NCBI GenBank assembly: GCA_963556495.2 | Contig: OY747721.1 | Location: forward strand, 8,459,149-8,523,148 | Direction: 5' to 3' | Origin: Valencia hispanica | Lineage: Eukaryota > Chordata > Actinopteri > Cyprinodontiformes > Valenciidae | Length of the DNA: 64,000 bases | Shown here: one piece after another, positions 36,601 to 48,600 of the stretch | Numbering within the stretch: position 1 is the stretch's first letter | Layout: each line of letters starts with the position of its first letter | Made by a program: the position numbers and the translations under genes | The notes under the pieces: generated by a model | Told to the model about the DNA's origin: nothing | Database searches by the model: none | The model's input: the letters and a program-made list of their open reading frames with translations, nothing else

Positions 36601-39600
36601 ATTCTCATGAGAGAATCTGAGCATCATCTGGACACCGTAATAAATGCATCTCGCTAACGAGCTGACAGCACGTTGAAGATTAACTAACGTATGGAACGCA
36701 TCTGTGATTATACCGGACACAGATGGGCGGTGACAGATTGCTACAGCTTAGCCACTTATGCAGCAGGTGCACGTGCTGTGGGATTTCTTCCCACTGAAGC
36801 AATCAGGAAAGCCGTCGTTTAGAGAGTCTTTCCAAATTCTGATCACTTCAGTTGGAGAAATGTTCCATGATTTCAAATCTTTGGCTTAAAGCTGCAGTCT
36901 GGAGTATTTAAGGGAGAGAGATTTTTTGAATCCCACGTACCAAGGCCCCTCCTAAAACACTCCCCACTCCCCTCCCTCCAGCCCTACCGCAGCAGTTGTG
37001 CATGCGCATCACCTGTGGCGACACAATGAGTCAAACAAGTAAGCAGCAAGCGCTATTGAGCACCACCCGATTGTATTTTTGCTATGGACATTTCGGAGGA
37101 GAGCAACTTCTGCATGACTGATGCTCTCTCACAATATGGCAACTGTAAACGGGAGAACACAGAGCGGTCTGTGTGCGTGGCCCCATGTTCACATGTTTGC
37201 GCGATCCGCATGCAAGTTGATTGACAGCCGACAATGCGGAAACTCGAATTCTATTGGTTAAAAAAAATTTGCCGCTCCGTGTGGGGGAGGGATGGGAATG
37301 TGGTTTTATGTGGGGTCATTTTAATCTGTAAAGCCCTTTGTGTTGCAACTTCTAGTATGAAAAGCGCTTTATAAATACAGTTTGATTTGATTTGAAATGC
37401 ATAGCGGTATAGGGAAGAAGGTGGGATTCAGAAAAATAAGTGTTGTGGAGCACTAGCCTTTTATCATAGTATTGAACCCCACTATCATTTTAAAGATTTA
37501 TAAAACTTTGATACATAAATATATTCTCATTAATTACGCACAAGCAGGAGAGCGTTCAGGCCACAGTAGATGTAATGTTCATAATTAGTACATGTAGTCT
37601 ATTAATCTGCTCCATATGTGATGGCACGATGTGGAATCTCTGTTCAGTTTGTTTGGTTCAAATATCAATTAAAATGAATAAAAATGAAATACTGAATGTC
37701 ATTATTATCATTTTAAAAATTGACGGCTAAAAACAGATTATGGCCAGATTTTTTTAAACTCCATCAGGCAAAATGATCGACAACAAAAATTTGTAGCACA
37801 ACTTCTGGTCTGCAGTTCTACCATTGCTTGCTGAGATTTTCAGTGCTTGAGGCCCAGATCTTGCACTTTAAACTTCTTTATAACCTTATCCCTAACCTGC
37901 CTGCTGTGATCCTTGGTTTTCATACCTCTAAGACCTTCAAGTACCTGCATTCTTAATTCAATTGATTAAATAGTACACACATGAACTTCATTTATCTATT
38001 TAGGGACTTCCAAGGTAGTTGGTTGCGCTGGATTTAATTTAGGGGTATCAGAGAACAAAAAAATGAATACAGGAAAAAACACAGTTTTCACATTTCTATT
38101 TTTTTTGCCAATTTTGTACTGCCTTCTGTTGCTCTAGCAATTCAATTCAATTCAATTCAGTTTATTTATATAGTGCCAATTCACAACAGATGTCATCTCA
38201 AGGCACTTAACAAGAATGCGTATGATGCTATGATGTTATGAATGTTATGATGCGTAACCATGGCAACAATGTGGTTTACAGCCAGGAGCAGCTGATTAAC
38301 ATCGCAAAAGCTGAAATAATACCTCAACTGAAGCCACAAATCCCTGATGAGTTGATAAGGAGGAGACGTGGATGCAGAGCAGGAGCGAAAAGGAGACAGA
38401 GAAAGAGGAAGTTCAAGCCATCTCTTCCATCGATCATAATGGGCAACGTAAGATCACTGGCTAACAAGATGGATGAACTCCAAGCCCTTACAAGGACTCA
38501 GCCAGAGTACCGTGAATGCAGTGTTATGTGTTTTACGGAGACGTGGCTGCTGGATCATATCCCCGACTCCAACGTCTGTCTGCCAGGCTTCCTGACTGTA
38601 CGAGCAGACAGAGATCTGAAGACGAGCAGAAAAAGAAAAGGTGGTGGAGTAGCAGTGCTTGTAAACAACAGATGGTGTCATCCAGGACATGTTACTGTGA
38701 AGTGTCGTCTCTGCAGCCCAGATGTCGAACTCTTGGCAGTAAGTTTTCGTCCATATTATTTACCAAGAGAGTTCACCAGTGTAATTTTGGCAGTTGTTTA
38801 CATTCCACCTTCAGCCGTTGCCGACAATGCATGTGATGTCATCAATTCCAGTGTTGCTAAGCTACAGACACAGCACCCCAATGCATTTGTGGCAATATCT
38901 GGTGATTTTAATCATGCCTCGCTCTCTACTACACTGCCAACATTTCAACAGTTTGTCAGCTGCTCTACAAGAGAAAACAGGACCTTGGATTTATTTTATG
39001 CAAATGTAAAGGATTCATACATGTCCAAACCAAGACCTCCTCTGGGACAATCAGATCACAATCTTGTTTTTCTCTGTTCAGAATATAAACCCCTTGTTCA
39101 GAGGCAACCTGTGACAAAACGAACTGTGAGAAAATGGTCACAGGAAGCTGAAGAAGCCTTGCAGGGTTGTTTTGCAACCACAGACCGGATGACTCTTTGC
39201 CAAGCACATGGAGAGGACATCAATGCCATGACTGAGTGTGTGACTGACTATATAAACTTCTGTGTGGACAACATCATCCCCACCAGAACAGTGAGATGCT
39301 TCCCTAATAACAAACCCTGGATCACCAGTGACCTGAAGGAACTCCTAAACAAGAAAAAAAGAGCCTTCAGGGAGGGAGACAGGGAATTATTGAGGAGTAT
39401 ACAGAAGCAACTTAAGGTCAAAATCAGAGACAGCAAGGAGGCATACAGGAAGAAGCTGGAGAACAAACTACAGAGGAACAATATCAGAGATGTCTGGTCA
39501 GGAATGAGAAAGGTTTTAAGGACAGGAAGGATTGGATAGATGGAAGTCTGGACAGAGCCAATGAACTGAACACATTCTTCAACAGGTTCAGTTCAGGAAC

Positions 39601-42600
39601 TAGCTCAGCATCCCCCTCTCCTGTTCCCAGCCAAACAGACATCCCACTCTCCTCTGATCAACAGCTTTCCTGTTACACCTCGGATGTTTTATCCTTCACC
39701 TCAGCCATGGACTCTTCTAATTCCACAAGTTTGACTTCAACCAAGTAAGGGAAATGCTGCTACCCCCTTTGCCTCCCCCTCCCACTTGACTGTCTCCAAA
39801 ATTCAGGTGAAGAGGCAGCTGGAGAAACTGAACCGGAACAAGGCTGCAGGTCCAGATGGTGTCAGCCCCAGAGTGCTGAAGGCCTGTGCAGAGCAGCTCT
39901 GTGGGATTCTGCAGCACATCTTCAACCTTAGCCTAACTCAGGAGAAGGTTCCAGTGTTGTGGAAGACATCCTGCCTTGTTCCAGTTCCCAAAAGAACTCA
40001 CCCATTAGTCATCAATGACTATAGATGGACCCGTTGCCCTGACATCCCACATCATGAAGGTCCTGGAGAGACTCCTGTTGGCACCCCTGAGTAAGCAAAC
40101 AAGAACGTATCAGGACCCACTGCAGTTTGCTTATCGCTGTGGAGTTGGTGTTGAAGATGCCATCATCCACCTACTTCAACCAACCCACTGTCATCTGGAC
40201 AAAGCAGGCAGCACTTTGAGGATCATGTTCTTTGATTTCTCCAGTGCATTTAACACAATTCAGCCTGATTTGCTTTGTCAGAAACTCCTGAAGACACAGG
40301 TGGAGCCTTCAACAATCGCCTGGATCAATGACTACCTGACCAACAGACCACAATTTGTGAGACTGAAGAATTGTGTGTCAAACCAGGTGGTCAGCAGCAC
40401 AGGAGCACCACAGGGGACCGTACTCTCACCATTCCTTTTCACTCTGTACACCTCAGACTTCCAGTACAAATCAGAGACCTGTCATCTGCAGAAATACTCA
40501 GATGACTCTGCAATTGTCGGGTGTATCAGAGATGGACAAGAAGCTGAATACAGAGAGCTGGTGGACCGCTTTGTGACATGGTGTGGAAACAATCGTCTCA
40601 CCTTGAATGTGAACAAAACAAAGGAGATGATTGTAGATTTCAGAAGAAACAGGTATAAGTCAAACACTGTTTCCATCATGGGAGAAGAAGTGGAGGTGGT
40701 TGAGGAGTATAAATACCTCGGAGTTCACCTTGACAACAGACTGGACTGGAGACGCAACAGTGAAGCCGTCTACAAGAAGGGACAGAGCAGACTGTACTTC
40801 TTGAGGAAACTTAGGTCCTTCAAGGTTTGCAGCAAGATGCTCCAGATCTTCTACAAGTCTGTTGTGGAGAGTGTAATCTCTTCAGCCGTCATCTGTTGGG
40901 GTAGCAGCATCAGAGCCAGGGATTTAAAAAGGCTCAACAACCTGATAAAGAAGGCTGGTTCTGTTCTTGGGACAACTGTGGAAAATCTGGAGATGATAAT
41001 GCAAAGAAGGATTCTTCATAAAATCAGAAAAATTATGGACAACCCTGAGCATCCTCTTCATGAGACAGTCATACAACAACAGAGCGTCTTCAGTCGGAGG
41101 CTTCTTCAGTTTCGCTGCAATACAGACCGCTACAGGAAATCCTTCCTGCCCAAAGCCATCATCATCTACAACAACTCCTTAAAGAATTTATTATATGAGC
41201 TATACCAACACTTAATTTCCCTCTGGGATCAATAAAGTATTTTTGAATTGAATTTGAATTTTGAAGAAGTAATTTCAATACATTTATACAAACATTCCAA
41301 TCAGTTAAAAAGTTTCCTATTTAAGGAATCCCAGCAGATTGCGTCAGTCATTGGCGTGAGGTTGGGCCCCGTTGATGCAGACTTTCCAACCACAGCAATC
41401 CTTCAGCAATCCCTCATACTGAGCAAGCATGTAGCGACGGTGGAGAGGATAAACTCCCCTTTAATAGGAAGAAACCTCCAACAGAACCAGGCTCAGTAGG
41501 AGCGGCCATCTGCCACGACCGTCTGGGGGTTTGAGAAGACAGAGCAGAGACACAGAAGGAACAGAAGATCCGATATAAGAGTACTCTCTGTTACAGAAAG
41601 TAAAAAGTTGATAACAGGACACAGTGGATGTTCAGTTACTGGGAGGATCTTCCCAGTCGATGCCCCCCGTCCAACAGGGCATTGCAGCCAAGCAGGATAC
41701 CAGACCAGGTATATCTTCTATGGAGAGAAAAACACTGAGAGAAAACAAAGTTAACAGTCGAAATAACAGAATGTACTGTAATACAACTGGAGAGTCGTAG
41801 GAGAAAAGGAAGTAGCAGAGTGAAGAAAATTGGTAAGTCTGTCCTCCAGCAGTCTAAGCCTATAGCAGCATAACTACAGAGATAGCTCAGGATGACCTTA
41901 GCCACTCTAACTATAAGCTTTATCAAAAAGGAAAGTTTTAAGCCTGGCCTTAAAAGTAAACAGAGTGTCTGCCTCACGGACTAAAGCTGGGAGCTGGTTC
42001 CACAGGAGAGGAGCCTGATGACTAAAAGATCTGCCTCCCATTCTACTTTTAGAAATCCTCTGAACTACAAGTAAACCTGCAGTCTGAGAGCGAAGGGCTC
42101 TGTTTAATATTCATCAGAACTCTTGCTGCCGTATTTTGGATCAACTGAAGACTTTTGATGGCGTTTTGTGGACTACCTGATAGTAAAGAATTACAGTAGT
42201 CCAGCCTTGAGGTAACAAATGCATGGACTAGTTTCTCAGCATCACTCCTGGACGGGATGTTTCTAATTTTAGCAATATTCCGGAGGTGAAAGAAAGAAAT
42301 CCTAGAAACCTGTTTAATATGGGATTTAAATGTCAAGTCTCGGTAAAAAATAACGCCGAGGTTCTTTACGTTATTACTGGGGGCCAATTTAATGCCATCC
42401 AGATGAAGTGATTGACTAATCAGTTTCTGTTTAAGAACTTCTGGTCCAAAGACAGCAACTTCTGTTTTGTCAGAATTTAAAAGCAAAAAGTTTAGGGTCA
42501 TCCATGTTTTTATGTCTTCCAGACATGCCTGTAATCTACCTAACTGACTGGGTTCATCAGGATTTATGGATAAATATAGTTGTGTATCATCGGCATAGCT

Positions 42601-45600
42601 GTGGAAATTTATCCCATGCTGTCTAATGATTCTACCAATTGGGAGCATATATATGGTGAACAGAATTGGTCCAAGCACAGAACCCTGTGGAACTCCACAA
42701 GTAACCCTTGAGAGTGAAGAAGATTTATCAATTAGATGAACAAACTGGAATCTATCAGACAAATATGATTTAAACCAGCCTAGTGCTGTTCCTTTGATCC
42801 CTGCAACATGTTCAAGCCTTTCTAGGAGAATATTATGATCGACTGTGTCAAAAGCAGCACTGAGATCTAACAAAACCAGAACAGACACAAGTCCATTATC
42901 TGAGGCCATGAGAATTTCAGTAGTAACCTTCACCAGTGCTGTTTCAGTGCTATGATGAGCTCTAAAACCTGACTGAAACTCTTCAAAGAGCTCGTTACTG
43001 TTTAGATGCTCACAGACTTGATTAGCAACAATTTTCTCAAGGATTTTGGATAAGAAAGGAAGGTTAGATATAGGTCTCTAATTCACTAAGTCATCTTAAT
43101 CAAGGGAAAGTTTCTTGAGTAAAGGTTTAATTACAGCTATTTTAAATTCTTGTGGTACGTATCCGTTTACTAAGGATAGATTCATCATATCCAAAATGGG
43201 GCCAGGAACCAAATGGAACACTTCTGTAAATAATTTGGTTGGAATTGGGTCCAACATACAAGTTGAAGGTTTAGATGAGGCTAATATTTTTGATAATTCC
43301 GAAAGTTCGACTTAATCAAAACAGCCTAAGCACAACTGAGGTTCTACAGTTCTTTCCGATACTCCCTCATTTACTGAGGAAGAAGTAATCATGTTTGGGA
43401 GGATGCCAATGATTCTATTTTTAATATAATTAATTTTATTTATGAAGAATCCCATAAAATCATCACTGCTAAGAGCTGGGGGAATAGTTGGCTCAACAGA
43501 GCTATGACTGTGTAAGTTTGGCAACTGTACTAAAAAGAAACCTAGGATTGTTTTTATTCGCCTCTATTAATGATGAAAAATATGCTGTTCTAGCTTGTCG
43601 AAGGGTCGTCGCACACAAATCCAAGTAATATGACTTAAAATGTGTGATTGTAAAATGACAAAATGTGAAGAAACTAAATTGTCGTGAATACTTTTGCAAG
43701 GGAATGCAGTTAAACAGAGGCACAAGACTTAAATATTATCATCATTTAGTGCTCGTTGTGTCCTTCTGTGATGTAATCTCCTGTCAACTAAACGCCTGAA
43801 GTCGATGATTCAAAAGTAACTTTATTAGGCTCCCCTTCCTCTCAGGGCTGATACAGTGAATATGTTTAAATTCAAGGGGCGCTGGTAAAGCCAGCTGCTA
43901 CCGCGGTCTTCCAAATCCTGTTTGGATTGGTTGCACTTGAAACTGAATTTCCCCATATCTTCATGTAAATACCTTCCCCCCATAAATATCTGCAGCATTT
44001 TAGGTTTAAACAAGAAATATTTCCATCGTACACTCGTTTTTCAGTAATAATGACCGACTCAGGAGTGTGTAATTCACTATGACAGGTGACTTCATTTCAG
44101 CAGCAGACTGCAGTAGAAGCAGACCTATCAACGTAACGACAGCATGATAGAAAGCAATTCCAAGAAGAGAAATGTTTACTTGAAAAAGGGACTCGTCAAG
44201 CACTCAACCAACTAGCAACCCTGGTGTTGTGCGCATTGATGTGACAGATGTAGCCTTTTGAGCAACTGTAACACAACTTTAATGACTTGGAATCAGAGAA
44301 AAAGACGAACAAATGTTAAGGATTCCTGCAGCTAAACTGCGCGTTGGAGTCCCAGCGGACATCTTTTCTTTGCGGCTGAATGATGAGCTGTGGGGTCTCC
44401 TGACTGTCGTCATCTTCACGCTCCACGGAGTCACTTTAAACATTTGCACATGTCTGCAACTTTGAAGGGGAAAAACATGTCGGGCTGAAGCAGTGATGAG
44501 AAACACTCTGGCATGGGAACATAAATGTGTTGCTGATCCTTCAATTTTTGTAATCACCACATTGAGGCTGATCGCTATCATTCAACAGAAAAATATCAAG
44601 AAAAAAAGTTTCTTGGATTCTGTTAATTTTCTGACAAAGAATTCCCCCCAAAAAGTGACAGCCATGACTTTTTATTCTGTAGTTTTCTCTAGTAACAAAC
44701 CAGACATTTATTCAAGGTGACAGTTACAGGAAGCTGTTGTTACTTGCATCTTTCAACAGCTTGCAGAAGATTTTTTAAATTGAATGTTTAATATGAGAAT
44801 ACTCCCTGCCAAGGCCCATAAAAGCAGAACAAACCAAACAACAAAGTAAAGACAAGTGTGTTTCCCTGGTAGTCAAACATTACCGTGACATTAGAGAAAA
44901 AGTTCAAAGAATCCCAGTTGATCATCCTGATTTACAACCCTATCTCTGCTTCACACACATCCACACACTGTCAAACACAAATGGAAAACAGAGCGGCCTT
45001 GTTAGACTGCCTATCAGCTGGGGGTTTAGCCTCTCAAGCAAGAATGGTTCGACTCGACATCATGGATAAAACGAGTTTACCTACTGAGCCAGAGCTCTGC
45101 AAAAACACTGGAGCTGAACATCAAAATGTGCTCATTGTTTACTTTGCATGTAAAAAGAGAAGTTGTGGAGGACACGGGTGAGTAAAGATCCCTTTCAGGC
45201 ATGTGTTGCATTTTATTGAAAAGATGGAGACTGAAAATATGTGTCTTAATGAGCACCCTGGAGGTTTTTTCTTACATTTTGCTATGCCGTTCTGACAAAA
45301 AACCCGTCCCCATGACATCTGTACATCAGTGACAGGCATAATAAAAAATAAGTGCTCGAGAATGAGACGAAGCCTTAGTCATGGGACTGATTAAACATCT
45401 AAAAGTTCAAATCCAACCATATTTAACACAATCCAGTATGCCTGTCGGAACTGAGATATTTCACTTGGTTGGTCAATAAAACTATGCATATCACAAGTGA
45501 CCAGCTGAATACTGTAACTTTTACAGATGGATGAAGACATTAATGGTAAGCTATCATGTTTAAAAACAACCAACATCTTTTTCAAATTAGTAAATCATGC

Positions 45601-48600
45601 TTCATAAAACTTGAAATACAGGGTCTCAATCCTATTCAGTAATGCAACCATATACACACGACTACCTAAATATGAGCACTCTTAAACTCTTCTGTCCGGT
45701 CATAAACTATTGCTAAACCTGCCTCTGGAGTCAAAAAGGGGAAATTCCCCTGACAGGACCCCAGAGATGGTGAGGCCCCCAAACCACCAAAGGTGTTTCC
45801 CTCTAACCCAGCTCTACTCTACATTGTAAGCACAGATCCCTACCACCTGTGAAGCAGCGAAATACTTTGGCTTCAGCTCTGACTTCTTTGTGGAAAACAA
45901 AAAGGGAGAACCTGTCTGGGACACATGCTGGATGAAAAGAGCAACGTAGAAACCAAGTCCATCCTAAACAGGCACATGCACAATTACATGTGCACAAACT
46001 CACCTGAAAAAATGAGGAAAGGTAGACAGGCAGGTGTCAAAGTCAAAGTAAGTAGTAGAGTCTGCAGATGTAGACAGGAGCCATAGAGGACAGTGGGAGC
46101 TAAGAGAGCAATAACAGAGTGATAAATAAAGAAAGAAGGGAAGGAAAAGGGAAAATTACAAGCAGAGAACGGGAGAGATGCAGATAATGGTTTCAAGATT
46201 TTACAAGGGAGACTAGAGGAAGCACAGGTCATTTGCTTAGCATAAAGTGGGTAGGGTGGGAATGTTTATATGCATGTGGAGATACAAGGATAACAAATTA
46301 CAATGTGCACAAAAAATTGTATTGAAAGTAGAAGGAAAATGTTGGATATGGAAATGCCGGAAGCCTCTTGAATATCTCAAGTAAATGTAAGTGCATAAAT
46401 TCTTGAGGGAATACACATCAAGACAGTAATGCTAGTAATTCTAGCATTGCTAATAGGTAAAAAAAGATGCTAAATACATAATAATTGAGTGTTTACAGCA
46501 GGAAGGTCAAAAAAAACTTTCAGTGCTGTTCTTTTTTTTATATAATATAACTTGTAAAAGTTCGAACTGGCTAAAATCTGCATTAGCAGGCCAACGCTAT
46601 ACGAAAAACAGAGATTAATAATAAGCACAAACCTCTGACTATTGAATTTCTAATATATTCTGGTTTTCACCACATAGAGGCCAGTGCTTCTGACTTAAAG
46701 GGAAGTCCTGCTTTTTCAAATGTCCTCACGTAGTAGTGGGCAATATAAATGGTATAGGGTAGAAATTACCAGCCTAGTGATTGTGCATTTTGACGACGTC
46801 GTCATGCTGTACCTACCTACCTAGGAAGATAAATACTTATGTTCACGGTTCGTATTTACACTAGATATTGCAAGTTAAAATTTTGTTGTTTTCTATTTAA
46901 TTGAAAAGAAAACTGTTAAACTTGAAGCATTTTAAATTCAAGTATGTGCAGCTATTTTTTGTGCGATATTAAATGTATAATCAGAAAAGCAGAAATAAAT
47001 TTGCTTTCTCTTTTCATATTTTGCACTTCAATTTAAACAATTTTGAACTTTGTATTTTCTTAACATTTAGCTTTTATTTTATTTAAAATAGCTTCATCTT
47101 CATTTATGTTTTGAGAATTTTTGTATTGCATTGTTTGGAAAAAGATTTGAATATTTTCTAAATGCATTTTGCTTTAAAGTGTTAAAGTGTTCTTTAAATG
47201 GCATTCTTTGAAGTTGTTCTGCTGCAATGTATCTGGAGTGTGAGAATGTTGAAAAACAATTATTTTGACATACAGTATGAACAGAAGAAAAGCATACATC
47301 ACAATAAACATCGTTACCACAATCTTTAGACTGTATCGCAATATAGATATGAGGCCATATCACACAGACCTATCCTCATGGATATATATAAATATTAATA
47401 TAACATGTTTTAAATGTTAACACAATGGCAGAGCTTCATTTACAGCCACAGAGCAACTATTTTTATGTTGTTTGTTGACTTGTTGTCATCATCAGTTATC
47501 ATAACATATGACTGACAGTTATTCCTCATGACTCAACTGGCTTCCTTTTAAATCAAATTTACAACCAGGCATCACTTTACAACACCATGGTGTAAAGAAA
47601 GGCTTAGCAGGTCTAACAGGAAACATCTGGACCTAATCACAGACTCTACCGAACATGTTTTATTCTCCTTCCTTTCACCATTTCAAAAAAAGAGCACAAA
47701 CATCTGATCTAACTGTGTAAGCTCGAATGAAAGTAAACACCAGGGCTTCAAAAAACAAAGCAAAACTCCTCAAAAGAGAAAGAGAAAAATGTTACAGGAA
47801 TGGCCATGTGTGAGCTGTTGCAGAAATGGCATCAGAGCTAGGATCTTGGGAGCAGTCATACAAGTTTTTCAGATCTGTACATCAGATTTAAGTAAAGGCA
47901 ATAAAAGGAAGAAATCAAAAGACCAAAAGAACTGCTCGGCCAGCGCTCATGCATGCAAGTGTTGAAGATACACTTTTTGCTCCATTAATGGAAAATTCCC
48001 AAATTCTCCAAAGACTTTAGGCTGATGTATCATAATCAAAACAGACCACACAAATAAAATATGACATCATAATTCAGAATGTGACAGCGAGATGAGGGTC
48101 TAATTTTGTTGAGTAGCTTTTTCCAGACTTGGAGTGGATCTAAGGTTAGATCATCTTTGGATGAAGTATGAGCTCAAACCAGAAATCCCAATAAGGGATA
48201 ACTGATCTTCAGAGACATCAGGCCAAAAGATGGTCTACATAAATACACAGGGGAACTTTAAAAAGTGACACCAAAACCAAACAGAAAGGACTTCCAGCGA
48301 TCACTAAAATCTACTATATGGGAACATTAATGGTTTCGCTACAGTAGAAAAAGAAAGATGGACTGAACCAGAACATTGGCAGCGAACGCATCATTCAACA
48401 ACAATAAGGTACATAACATGCTCTGCACTGAACTTAATTACTCACCTGAAACAACGTCAAGCTTAATGTGGACATCACTGATATTGGAGAAAAAACAACT
48501 GATGTCCAAATGGCTACCAGTAGCATCCAATCAGTCTAAACTCCTAATTTTGTATAAAACGTAAGTCTGCAACATCCCCGTTGATGAGAATGCTGCATTC

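Larger units (their letters stand above)
38238..41255 (+). mobile_element. near full-length Rex1/Babar-like LINE
   Basis: Non-LTR retrotransposon: an AP-type endonuclease, a linker and a reverse transcriptase in order, ending with the tail AAAGTATTTTTGAATTGAATT. Both enzymes are broken from each other by frameshifts, so this copy is dead, though it is the best preserved of its family here and serves as reference for the fragments at 2490, 5838, 16735 and 59695. Family name by motif recognition; other CR1-group clades are possible. Confidence 0.85.

Noticed and set aside
38454..39481. Minus-strand and other-frame open frames across the LINE
   Set aside because: Shadows of the endonuclease frame.
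44279..44581. Alternative svil first exon (Ser/Arg/Lys-rich frame on minus)
   Set aside because: Position in the large intron and composition are suggestive, but no GT donor resembling consensus follows in any frame before the stop. Would need 5' RACE or CAGE data.
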